From Medicago truncatula (lineage: Eukaryota > Streptophyta > Magnoliopsida > Fabales > Fabaceae), in NCBI RefSeq assembly GCF_003473485.1, contig NC_053043.1:1684001-1748000 (forward strand): a DNA stretch of 64,000 nucleotides, written 5' to 3'. Positions 1-9,990 of the stretch are shown here, piece by piece. Each line of letters starts with the position of its first letter. Position 1 is the first letter of the stretch. The notes below the pieces were generated by a model. It had not been told where the DNA came from. It saw only the letters and a list, made by a program, of their open reading frames with translations, and made no database searches. The translations under genes were made by a program, and so were the position numbers.

Positions 1-180
1 TTGATAATCAAGATCTATATGTAGCACTGACACTTCTGATTGGAGACGTGTTAGGTGTATGTTTGACACCTGCACATTTTATTACATTCCATTACTTTTA
101 TTTTCTCAAATTTGAATGTTGTAGTGTCGTGTCCGGTGTCTGTGTGGCGTGTGCAGTGCTTCATAGATTAAGATCAACTG
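1..180. repeat. dispersed repeat fragment inside the hydrolase intron
   Basis: The stretch holds a GTGTCCGGTGTCTGTG motif followed by AGTGCTTCATAGATT. A related arrangement occurs at about 35955-36085 (CGGACACGGACAC followed by AATGCTTCATAGATTTC). Both look like copies of one non-autonomous element family. The family is not identified and the boundaries are not resolved. Confidence 0.4.
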
Positions 181-241
181 GTTTATATCACATTACCCCT
201 ATGATGATTTTATTCATGTATGTGATTATTAATTTTGACAG

Positions 242-2060
242 GTGATGTGCACAGATCACATTGAACAGAAGAGAGAGTTGCTTGAGGCAATACTAAAAGG
301 TAGACAATTTTCCAACCTTCCAAAGATCAAACAGGTATATATATAATGTTTATTTATGTCCTCTCATTATGTCTTAAAAATATAGCCTTTCTTTATTTTT
401 AAATTAAAACTCTAGCTTTCCAACCTAGTAGATATTGCTCAGTTGTCATTGATGTCGCTGTTTTCGATTGTGTTTGGATTTTTGGTTTGAATGAGGACAA
501 ACTTATGTTTGAGTGAATCTATTTCTCCGGGTGAATTGACTCAACAAGTTTCTATCAAACTGAAATCCAAACACATTTTTAGACCTTAATTAGACGAGGA
601 GTTGAGACTCGAGTTACATCAGCAAAAGTAAATTGCCAAATATGAGCTGGACATTGCTCATATATATTATCACTGAACTACCACCTTCACAACCCATAGG
701 TGCCAAAGCATCCACACAAAAATTAGCTTCATGATTTTAAATTTGGATGACACTTTCATTTCCCAATCCTTTTCCAACCAATGAAGAATGTGTTGTATCA
801 ACCTGGAACCTCTATCCCTCCCTGCCCTTCTTGAATTGAGGGTATTTGCCCTTGGAATCCATTTGAAGATCAACTCGTTTGAAACCACAAGTCCAAGCCA
901 ACTCCAAACAAAGCAACACTCCCCAAAGCTCCGAAATACACACACTACAATTCCCCAAATATTTGGAAAAAACCGCACAACCACTCACCATGCTCCCCTC
1001 GTAAGACATCGCCACAGCCTGCACTCGTGGTCCCCTTTGCCGCCCCATCCATGTTCAATTTCACCCAACCCCTTTGTGTGGATACCGCATAATGTTTTCA
1101 GTTGCTGCATTATTTTTTAAAGTGGCAACTTTACTACTTGCAATATCATGGCATCTCACCTTCATCTCCACATCAAGCCATGGTCTTAAAGAATAAATGA
1201 AGTTTTCATCATGATGACATTTATTCCTCCAAAACCATATTGCACAACAGGCCGTGGCCCAAACACCAGTCCACACCACCTCCTTGTGCCATCCCAATTC
1301 TGTCTCCATATTTAAGTTGATCCAAGACATGAGATTGCAATTGAAAAAGTCTTCTCTGCATTCCAATCTCAATAAATTCAGCCAAACTAACATCCTTAGA
1401 GGACAGTCTCTTAAGACATGTAATGTAGTTTCCTCAACGTCATTACAATGAAACCAATATGGTTCTCCCAAATGCATGTGATGCTTTCCACTATTAGTCT
1501 ACGACCGGTCATGCTGCAGTAACCAAATGAAATTGCGAATCTGCTCCGGCACCTGCAGCTGCCAAATTCTCGACCACATCCTTCCAGTACATTGATTGAT
1601 ACACACACACACAAACACACAAACCAGTCAGTAGTACATTACAATTTATATGATTCACCTTTTGAATGTTGACAACATTTTGGTTTTATTGAAGAAACCG
1701 ACTCTAATCATGTGGGGAGAGCAAGATCAGATATTCCCTCTGGAATTAGGAGCCAGATTAAAAAGGTGAGATTTCAACTCGATGGAAGTTCATGTTTCTG
1801 CTTATAATTTCATTGAAAACGTGCTTCGAATTAAACTAGTTAGCATGGACCTGTTTTCTCTTTGGAGCAGGCATATAGGTGAAAATGCTCAAATGGTGGT
1901 CATCAAGAATGCAGGGCATGCATTGAACATTGAAAAGTCCAAAGAATTTGCTAGACACTTGAAGTCATTCCTCATCGATGCAGGGTCGCGCCCCTCCTCT
2001 CCACCTACTTTGAAGGAGCAAATTCAAAAGACATTTTGGTTTGATTTCAGTAAGTCATAG
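242..2060 (+). CDS. alpha/beta hydrolase, 3' exons only (5' part lies before the window)
   Basis: Three exons join in frame: 242-334, 1695-1765 and 1871-2060, with AG acceptors and GT donors, giving 118 codons and a TAG stop. The peptide carries the C-terminal half of a plant alpha/beta hydrolase of the 2-hydroxy-6-oxo-dienoate hydrolase / monoacylglycerol-lipase-like group. WGEQDQIFPLELG holds the catalytic Asp loop and NAGHALNIEKSKEF the catalytic His, and a 35-residue hydrophilic tail follows. The nucleophile elbow must lie upstream of position 1. The intron 335-1694 is enlarged by a small inverted-repeat element and an antisense LINE remnant. The acceptor at 1694/1695 gives KQKPT where relatives usually have QPT, so it could be off by one codon. 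Function is inferred from family; the substrate is unknown. Confidence 0.85.
469..575. mobile_element. short inverted-repeat (MITE-like) element
   Basis: TGTGTTTGGATTTTTGGTTTGA at the left end is matched by the reverse complement of TCAAACTGAAATCCAAACACA at the right end, giving termini of about 21 bp around a core of about 65 bp. It lies in the hydrolase intron next to the LINE remnant. No clear target-site duplication was found, so the superfamily is open. Confidence 0.6.
590..1610 (-). mobile_element. LINE (non-LTR retrotransposon) 3' remnant, antisense in the hydrolase intron
   Basis: On the minus strand, broken reading frames from about 1600 down to about 600 encode the end of a plant L1-type ORF2. 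First comes the zf-RVT region with a WFHCNDVEETTLHVLRDCP-like stretch, then the RNase H domain with LNMDGAAKGTTSAGCG near 1050, a SELWGVLL.LELAWTCGF stretch, and ANFCVDAL near the end. Several frame changes and stops show that it is dead. The reverse-transcriptase core is missing, as in a 5'-truncated insertion. No poly(A) or TSD was located with confidence. Confidence 0.85.
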
Positions 2061-2814
2061 TACCTGTGTTTTTGGCAAGGGCATCAAGATGATGAATATT
2101 TCAAATTCTTTTAGCTTTTACAAAAAGCTAAAACCAATTAACACATCCAATTTTCCAATATATCTTAGTTTGTGAAGGGAATTACTACTTTTACTTGGTT
2201 GGTTTATTGCAAGCAAATGCTTAGTTAGACCAAGTTTATTTCTTCCCTTTGTTGGTCATGCTTGGTGGTGGAGGAGCTTCTTTGTATATATTTTTAAATA
2301 GAATTTCAGATGATATATATGTATGTATAGGATCTCAATATATAAATAATACTTATTTTGTGCAATTGCAGTCAGGTATAGATCAGGATGGGGTGCATTG
2401 GCATGGTGTGTTGCTTTATTATTATTGCAGCCAATATTCGAAACCAAATTATTTGTAATACTTCTCATCATTTTTCTTCTAAATGCCTCTCTCAGTTTCC
2501 TCTTCATTCCTAATAAACACTTGAGATGAACCAGTTGCAGAGATACATTATTTGCTGCACCACTTATATTTCAAAAGACAAAATTATGCCCGTGGTACCT
2601 TAATTTTTTTTTTAATAGCAAAGAGAACTTTTAATAAGTATAAGATTAGACTAAGTACAAGGAGTACTAGATCCACAGTATAAGATTAAAATTTTAATAT
2701 TCTTGAATTGAATTTTTCATGTAATATTATGTTTTGTCGGTCTTTTTTAAAAAAAAAAATTTTAATATTGAAAAACTGACATAGAAATGTCAAATACTAT
2801 ATATATATATATAG
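2061..2814. other. 3' flank of the hydrolase gene, no gene seen
   Basis: AT-rich sequence that should contain the hydrolase 3' UTR. A short (AT)n tract stands at about 2799-2812, directly before the foldback element. No further coding signal is seen. Confidence 0.5.
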
Positions 2815-3661
2815 GGCATATCAAGTGAGAGGAGTAGTTAAAATGAGAGGATGAAAAAAATTAATCTGAACTATTGAATTAAAATCAACGCTTCAGATTT
2901 AATTGCTGGTGACTTATGTGCTTTAATATTTGCTCAATTTCTCCATCATCTCTTCCTTTACTCATTTCCAGTTTCAGTTTTCTTCATCTCCTTTTTACTG
3001 TATTCTTCTCCACTTGGTTCATCACTAAAATACATTTTTAGCTGTTCTTTCATTAATTTAACAACCAAATAATGCAATTTAAAAGTAATATGAAATTATA
3101 ATAATCTAGAACATCAAAACATAAATCCAAAAACAAACAGGAACAGCGCCGACAAACTCTGACGATTAGGAACTCCGGCGATAGGAAATGGGATCTAAAT
3201 AATTTCTGAATAAAATCAAAGCTTTTTGTTTAAAGGAAGGGAATATTTTTTGTTTTTCCACAATCAAAATTCATCATTACCCCCAATTTCTATTAACCCA
3301 AATTCTCTTTTATAATTTTATTTAAAAGTCATGATTTTTAATTTAGCAAAGACAATGGAAGGAAGAAGATGAAATGAGAGAGAGAGCGAGAGATCAGAAG
3401 CGCGTATGCATCTAACAACTAAATCCATCCGAACTCTTTGATTGGATCTAAGGTAATTCTTAATTTAATTTGTTGATATTGATGAGAGGAAAAAATGTAG
3501 AAGCAGAAGAAGATGAGGGTAGGCGAGAGTGGAGAAGATGAAAGGTAGAGGTTGTAGTGCATGACCCTTTTTAAAGAGCAATTAAATTTAAAGCGTTGAT
3601 TTTGATCAAATGGTTCAGATTAATTCCTCTCATTCTAACAGCTCTTCTCTTTTGATATGCC
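2815..3661. mobile_element. Mutator-like non-autonomous foldback element, about 850 bp
   Basis: The left end (GGCATATCAAGTGAGAGGAG...) and the reverse complement of the right end (GGCATATCAAAAGAGAAGAG...) match over about 90 bp, including an inner AATCAACGCTT...TTTAATTGCT segment. The core has no ORF with a recognisable domain. It sits between two (TA)n tracts, so the target-site duplication cannot be defined. Length and TIR size fit a MULE-type MITE. Confidence 0.8.
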
Positions 3662-3685
3662 ATATATATATATATATATATGGGA

Positions 3686-3731
3686 ATGCTACAACACACC
3701 CTTCAATTTATATGAAGGTGTGTGTTAGCAT
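3686..3731. repeat. perfect-loop hairpin (palindromic repeat)
   Basis: ATGCTACAACACACCCTTC pairs with GAAGGTGTGTGTTAGCAT around an AATTTATAT loop. It lies between the two foldback elements and may be a terminal fragment of a separate small element. Confidence 0.6.
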
Positions 3732-3734
3732 AGA

Positions 3735-4465
3735 ACACCTTTTTGTTAGGACAAAACTAACCAACATTCCTTTTTGAAAATAAGCCAAGCTGAAGGGCAA
3801 ATATGTAATTCAGAGATTATTTTTAATATTATTACTATTATTCCAGTTATTCTCTCCCTTCTCGTCCAAAAAAAACAAAAATTATCTTCTTCCTCAATCA
3901 ACGCAGGTGCAAGGAAAGAAAAAAATTGGGGTTTCTCACCTAGGATCACTGTATTTTAATTCTCTAATCAACACCAAGTTCTCTTATTATTCAATTGTAT
4001 GTATGCTTTCATTAGACACTTTCCTTTAAACAAAAAAGAAACTATTTTTTTTTTTTTTAATGTTTTCATGGAAGAAAGACCAATCGAACCTAAGAAAAAA
4101 TATACATAAGATAAGAGAGGTGTTCCTGTTTTGGAGAATTAGACATCAAATTTTTTCTTCAAAATTGTCCTTTTCTTCTATATTCTTTCTCGTTTCTGAC
4201 TTGTAAGTCTGAAATCCATGAGAGCCTAACGGAGTGATGGTGGAGGGTGGAGAGAGAGAGAGTGAAATTTGCTCCAGGGAAGAAGGGACCTTCAAGAGTG
4301 GTTGGAATGGAGCAGTTTGTGAAAGCAAAGAATAGAGGAAGAAGATTGAAAAGGAGAATAACCGGTAATAGAAAATGATAAAAATAATGTGTAAATTACA
4401 TATGTGCCCTTCATTTTGGCATGTTTTCAAAAAGAAATGTTGGTTAATTTTATCAAAAAAGTCTT
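3735..4465. mobile_element. second foldback element with TIRs of about 130 bp
   Basis: Positions about 3745-3860 (AACTAACCAACATTCCTTTTTGAAAA then GAAGGGCAAATATGTAATT) match the reverse complement of about 4330-4455 (TTAACCAACATTTCTTTTTGAAAA then GAAGGGCACATATGTAATT). The two arms even produce mirror-image spurious ORFs with similar starts. The core has no coding signal. Probably a Mutator-type MITE; the outer ends are approximate. Confidence 0.75.
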
Positions 4466-5253
4466 CATAATTGTGGTTCGATTCTCTGATTTTTTTTTGT
4501 TAATTAAAAATATTTAAAATTTCTATAATTGTTTAAGCAATGTCACATCCAAACACTTCAATTTATGTAGGTACTTTTTAATGTACATATCCAAACATAT
4601 ATAGCTTATAAAGTATGAGAGCTTATGATGTAAGCTCTAATGTTATAAACCCTAATGCTATAAACATCTATATAAGATGTTTATCCAAACGGGACCTTTG
4701 TCTATGTAAACTTGTTAGCCGGACCTCTTTTTTCTTATGAAGTGTGTTTGTTGATAATTATTTTTATTGATTGGATCTCTTTTATATTGATTGTAAATTT
4801 TACTCTTTTTTTTTTAATTTCTTTTATTGAATTTTGTTGCCTTATAAAAAACACACACATGGACTCAAGCTGATTTGGTAGGCACAACAGAAGTAAAAGT
4901 GAATTATTTGCATCCCTGATTGTTTTTGTTGTCGTCGTTGTTTAGTGGCTAATTATAATTTTGTAAAGACATTCTAGTTATCCATAACTTCTATGAAACT
5001 CAACAAAACTTCTGACGCTATTAAACGTCATTAAAAAGTAAGAGAAATATAAATTGAAGAGTTTGCAAATGAAAAGTATAATAATATTATGACATGAAAA
5101 TAAACAACCATTTTTGACCTAACTATTAAAATTAGGGAAATATTAACGGGTGTTTAGGAACACTTCTTAAGATATTTAAATGGTAATTTTTTATAAAAAT
5201 TATTGTATTTAATGCATTGAAAATTAAAATAATTGATTTTTTGTGTGGATAAT
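4466..5253. other. AT-rich intergenic stretch
   Basis: No gene seen. A fragment at 4550-4700 contains repeated CATATCCAAACA / TTATCCAAACGGG motifs typical of eroded MITE ends. Confidence 0.4.
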
Positions 5254-5263
5254 TTCTTGAATT

Positions 5264-6170
5264 AAAGAGTTTAGTTCAACTGCGTAGGAGGTTATTAGCT
5301 TAAGAGGAGGAATTGAAGGGTGAATGCCGTGCACTTTTATTACCCATTGTTTTGTCTGTTGATGTAAATGACAAGTGGATTTGGCAACTTCATGTCTATT
5401 CAAAATACAACGTTACTTGCGTCTCCAGTTTGACTATAAGGGATTAACCTTAAAACAATGATCACACTACACTCATTTGGCACAAGGAGGTTCCTTTAAA
5501 AGTCATAATCTTTGCTTGGCATTTATTACACAATCGCCTTCCAACAATAGACAACTTAATCAAGAGAAGGATTCTTCAACTGAATTCATATTATTGCTCA
5601 GGTGGTTGCGATTCTCAAGAAGACATCGATCATCTGTTCTTGACTTAAGATTTTTTTGGTCAAATTTGGTATGCAATTTATACTTGGCTAGGACTGGTTT
5701 CAGTCAACTCAGCGCATGTAAAGGACCACATTCTTCAGTTCAGATCGCTGGGGGCTTCTCAAAAAACACTCGTTCTGATTTTTATTTGACATAGCTTTCT
5801 TGTGTTTGGACTTTTTGGCATGAGAAGAATGCTAGAGTTTTTCAACAAAAAGGGTACTCCATTAAACAACTCATAGAAAAGGTTAAACTCCAATCCTTCT
5901 AGTGATTGAAGACAAATCATCATAGTTTTGATTTCACTTACCACACCTGGTGGTTTAAGCCACTCTCATGTTTAGGAGTTTTTATTTAGTTTCGATTTCT
6001 TTTATTCTCTTTAGTGTTTGCATGATTTTTGGCTATATCATTAAGTTTTTGTTCTTGGTTTTCAGATGCGACTGATATTATTTTTCTCTAGTCCTTCTGC
6101 GGCATATCTTGTGCTTGAACGACTAAAATTCTGGTTAGTTTATTCAATATTAGTTTCTTCAAAAAAAAAA
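5264..6170 (+). mobile_element. 5'-truncated LINE with poly(A) and 10-bp TSD
   Basis: Plus-strand broken frames from about 5345 to 5900 encode the zf-RVT region of a plant LINE (DKWIWQLHVYSKYN-like, then WHLLHNRLPTIDNL-like, then CDSQEDIDHLFLTCDFFG-like segments), followed by a typical 3' UTR-like tail. A run of ten A at 6161-6170 ends the insert. TTCTTGAATT stands at 5254-5263 and again at 6171-6180, a perfect 10-bp target-site duplication. Frame breaks show that it no longer codes. The whole insert is 907 bp. Confidence 0.9.
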
Positions 6171-6180
6171 TTCTTGAATT

Positions 6181-6536
6181 CGAATGCTTAAAAATGTATC
6201 GTAGATACCCGTTAACAAGGCCCTAAAAATTATTTTTATAGGTGGTGGAGCTGGAAATAAGGTGTGATATGCCTAAGTTGGATGTCAACATGATTACCTC
6301 TAAAATTAAGAGAGAATAAGACAATATAAATAATATTCATTGTTGTCTTACATAATCATAAATGAAAGGTTCCGGAAATTAGGAAAAGAAAAAAAATTAA
6401 TTATTTGGGTGCCCATACAATATTTAAATGACATATTTTGGAAAAATCTATCATAGGCATATTTCACATTTATTTTTCTAGCACAATAAATCATTCTTCT
6501 TTGCCATGCATTTTTGTACTCCCCAGGATCTAGGAC
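6181..6536. other. intergenic, 3' flank of the NCR gene
   Basis: AT-rich sequence with no recognised gene. It should include the 3' UTR of the minus-strand NCR gene. Confidence 0.4.
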
Positions 6537-6884
6537 TCAAAATAGATCCTCAAATTGAGAAAGATTACTGACAAATTTACATACGTGATCAATGCATTTA
6601 ATAGCTAATAAGTTGTTCAAGGATTTTGGACAATCATCATCAGTTTCACATTTAATATGTGCTGTAATGAAAAGAGATAATAAAATTAATATGTGCTGTA
6701 ATGAAAAGAGATAATAAAATAATGTTATCAAAACATGATAAAAGATTGTGTACGAACTTATGAAGCAAAGAAGAAAATGTGAATAAGATAAAAGAAAAGG
6801 CTTACCACCACGAACTTTCGCTGATAAAATAATTAAGAAAATAAATATATTCATAGCATAAAAAAATTTGAGAATTTCAACCAT
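6537..6884 (-). CDS. nodule-specific cysteine-rich (NCR) peptide
   Basis: Two exons on the minus strand: 6884-6806 encodes the signal peptide and 6661-6537 the mature peptide, 67 aa in all. Exon 1 begins MVEILKFFYAMNIFIFLIIL, the hydrophobic leader typical of the Medicago NCR family, and ends with a phase-1 donor (GTG|GTAAGC). Exon 2 gives AHIKCETDDDCPK...IKCIDHVCKF, a four-cysteine pattern C-x5-C...C-x4-C. NCR peptides are made in infected nodule cells and steer terminal differentiation of rhizobia. An upstream in-frame ATG at 6908 is possible, but MVEILK matches the family start. A 33-bp tandem duplication (6654-6719) copies the splice acceptor. Only the downstream copy gives an open frame. 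Confidence 0.92.
   Translation of the reverse strand: MVEILKFFYAMNIFIFLIILSAKVRGGKPFLLSYSHFLLCFISSYTIFYHVLITLFYYLFSLQHILILLSLFITAHIKCETDDDCPKSLNNLLAIKCIDHVCKFVSNLSQFEDLF
6654..6719. repeat. 33-bp tandem duplication over the NCR splice acceptor
   Basis: AATATGTGCTGTAATGAAAAGAGATAATAAAAT occurs twice head to tail. Each copy contains a usable AG acceptor on the minus strand. Confidence 0.85.
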
Positions 6885-6931
6885 ATTTTTTTTCTTTCTA
6901 CTTTGCATGTATAAAGTAGAATATGGTTTGA

Positions 6932-6939
6932 TATTTATA
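6932..6939 (-). promoter_or_regulatory. TATA box of the NCR gene
   Basis: TATAAATA on the minus strand, about 48-55 bp upstream of the MVEILK start codon. This spacing suits a short 5' UTR. Confidence 0.6.
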
Positions 6940-7211
6940 GTGTATAAAGTTTATGCTGTTTTATAAATAATTAAATAGAGTTTTTTTTTGTTAACCTTGA
7001 GATTCTCATAGGAATGTGATCATAGTAGTATGGAGTTTGACATGAGATAAATATAGTATGAATAAGAATTGTTCTACCATGAGTCGAACCAGCGTTCTCC
7101 CAAATGATATGTTGTTTGTTGGAGTTCATTAACCACTTGAGTTTAATCACTTGAAATAGATTTTTTAGTCTTTCATGATAGTAAAAAGAACTTTTTCTTT
7201 TTTGACCTTTC

Positions 7212-7264
7212 ATCAATTATTCATGATCTTTCAAAAAAAATAAAAAAAATCAATTATTCATGAT
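7212..7264. mobile_element. micro-retroinsertion, 16-bp TSD
   Basis: ATCAATTATTCATGAT at 7212-7227 is repeated exactly at 7249-7264. Between the copies are only 21 bp, CTTTC followed by an A-rich run. Confidence 0.8.
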
Positions 7265-7351
7265 TTTACTTTAACCGTTCATGATAGTATAGAGATTTTC
7301 TTTTTGGACTATGTTAAAGTTATTTGTTGAAATAATTTAGCATTGTGGTGA

Positions 7352-7452
7352 GAACATGTTTATGTTTGGGTCCTATAATACTCGAGGGATTAGTCTCCGC
7401 AGTTGCGCACAGAGGATACCCAATTTATACAAAAAAAAAGAACATGTTTATG
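7352..7452 (+). mobile_element. 5'-truncated legume SINE with 13-bp TSD
   Basis: GAACATGTTTATG at 7352-7364 is repeated at 7440-7452. The 75-bp insert contains GGATTAGTCTCCGCAGTTGC and GGATACCCAATTTATAC and ends in A9. The first of these motifs is the conserved 3' part of legume tRNA-derived SINEs; the tRNA head is missing. Confidence 0.85.
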
Positions 7453-9378
7453 CACAAGTGTAACGTTTTGTCGGATCAATTTTTTGTTGATAATTTTTTT
7501 TAGAAGAATCTAAAATGGATTAAAAAACCAAAAAACTTAGGGTCTGTCTGAAACACTTCTTGAAAACTCTTAGTTTTTAAAAATTTTAAAATTAAAAACT
7601 TGCTTGATTACAATGTTCTGTAATATTGTTTTTAAAAACTGTATTCAATTTTCTGGTTTTTAAAAGCAAAAAATCAAAACAGCCTAAACATGTTTTGCAT
7701 TCAGTTTTGACTTTTGTAACCAAAATTCAGAATTAAAAAGACACGGAAAATTGTGCAGTTTTCATTAATGGTAGAACCTTAATACAACATCAGTTCATTT
7801 TTAATTTTCACAACTTTGTTATTTTTTTCCTTGGATAAAAAACTCCAACATTCATTTTAACGTGATATGATCTTGCTTTGCCAAACAAGTTTTTATTGTC
7901 TCTTCTCCAAAATTGTTTTTGAAATTGAGAGTACGAAACAACTTTTTTTATTATTTTCTTTTTGTAAACAGTTTTTTAAAATTGATTTTAAAAATATAAT
8001 TTAAAAACTAAAAATCAAAATGCATTCAAACAGCCCATACCCATAGTCTGTCGAGCACAAAGAGTGCTAGAGAAGAACTAAGAGGATAAAGTATTTGTTA
8101 CATCAATATTCCAAAACAAGTAAAGCTAACGCCAAAGCCACAACAAGCTTGCCAAAGAACACAAAAACACTTAAACAAAAAGAAGCCACCATGTGTGGTA
8201 ACTGCGGAATATTAGGATGGTTTGCCTTCAACCACCAGAAGGATTATAACTTAACTTCAAAAACATGGAGCCAGAAAAATACGCAGCAGCAGCAGCGCAA
8301 TTGACAAAAACTTCAAAAAAAAAAAATCATGACTATGGTATGAAGTTCATATGAAGATTAAGCAGAAGAAGAAATGTAAGGTGGAAGATGAAGAAAAGGA
8401 AAACAAAATTATGAAGATTTCTGGATTTTTGTTTTGTTTTGTAATTTGATTTTGAAGTTTATTTTTTTAATGATTTTGAGTTTTAATTTTTCTAGGCAAG
8501 ATTATGAATATGAGGATGAAGATGGAGAAGATGATGAGGGAAGAAGAAGATGGAAGAATTTTTATTTTTAAATTTACATTTTTTCAACTTCTCGTTTTCT
8601 GTTTGGTCCCTCTTCTTATGCGACTCATCATCTAGTTTGTCACGTCCGCGTCGTCAGCCACGTTATCCTCCGTTAACCACATGTATGTTTTTGTAACAGA
8701 AGCTAACAGAAGGGACGAAAAGCAAAACGCTAACAACTTTCAAGGACGGATTTGAAAAAAAAAAAAAAAACAGGAACGAAAAGCAAAAAACATGCCAAAT
8801 TAAAGAGACGATGTACATATATAAACCTAAAATTAAAATAATAAATATTCAAATGAAGCAATGGGCAAGCCATTGGAAAAAACCGGCGAACAAAAATAAA
8901 GTCAGGGGAGGAAGACGATGATAAAGAAAAGAAAAAAAATATAGTTTTTAAAAAAATGTTTTGTTTTGTATTAGGTAAATTAAATAAAAGTGTAAATGAT
9001 TTGGTTAATTGTGATTGGTGTGTGTTAGAAGGTGTAACCTATAACATTTCTAAAAAAAAAATATGTAGGATTTTGTGGGAATGCGCATTCTCCACCTTCT
9101 CACATGAGAATAAACTCATGGAAATAATAGAAGTTATAAGTTACTTCATTCCCAAAAACCTTTATATCTAAATTTTTTTTTTTGTCAAACTTTCAACATA
9201 TAATCATTCTCAATAATATCATTTTTAAAGTTGAAACAAACACCTCCTTAGTAAAATGATTTTTCAATTAATTGCAAGTGGAAAATCAATGGCATGCAAT
9301 CCGCCTACATTCGCAGCATTAGTGCAAAAACTTAATTTTTTTTTGTTGGTTACTTGACATTGTTTCTATTGAAATGTA
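7453..9378. other. intergenic, repeat-rich, no gene
   Basis: About 7545-8035 has degenerate inverted ends (GGGTCTGTCTGAAAC... and ...TTCAAACAGCCCATACCC) and may be an old hAT-like MITE. About 8640-8830 has a GGGACGAAAAGC / GGAACGAAAAGC direct-repeat motif. No ORF with a recognisable domain. Confidence 0.4.
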
Positions 9379-9664
9379 ATCACTCTGTCCTAAATTGTAT
9401 GACGTTTTGATCATTTTACACGTATTAAGAAATGTAATTAATTTTGTGTGGGAAAGAAATATTATGAGTTGTTTTACAAAATTGTCCTTAATAAATGATA
9501 TGAGAAAGATAAATAAAATTGAATTGAAAGAAGAAAGAGTAATAAATAATTAAAGATATAATAGAAAAAGTAACATTAATGTTTCATTGGTATTGTAAAA
9601 TGACATACAATTTGGGACAATTTTTTTTCTTCCTAAAGTGACGTACAATTTAGGACGGAGAGAG
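9379..9664. mobile_element. Stowaway MITE
   Basis: ATCACTCTGTCCTAAATTGTATGACG at the left and CGTACAATTTAGGACGGAGAGAG at the right form the inverted ends, next to TA on both sides. CTCCCTCCGTCC-type ends and a TA duplication define Stowaway (Tc1/mariner-derived). It lies in the 5' flank of the glycosylase gene, about 330 bp from its first ATG. Confidence 0.85.
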
Positions 9665-9990
9665 TATATAAATAGACTTCCCAATTCACATGCATCACCG
9701 TTGCATTCCAAAACATTTTACCTATGTTTTAACATTGCCTTCTCTTAAGTGTGAGTGAATGAAATATAATTTCCCTTTTTACCATCAACAGAATAAGAAA
9801 ATAATATTAAATATATTTTCTTCGAAGAAAATATATTGCCAACATTGGGCTAATTTCTACCTAAAAAAAGCTAATTTCAGTAGTGGATCTATCAACATAT
9901 ACTCTTGCCCTTTTGGTAATTTCAACCCAAGGGTTCTAAAATAAATAAAAATAACTAAACCCTAATTCACACTAACCTTTTCTCGACGAA

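Noticed and set aside
788-1120. Plus-strand ORF of 110 codons
   Set aside because: It lies opposite the LINE RNase H sequence, which explains the lack of stops.
3774-4430. Two ORFs with similar starts (MKISQAEGQICN and MKTCQNEGHICN) as a divergent gene pair
   Set aside because: They are mirror images produced by the terminal inverted repeats of a foldback element.
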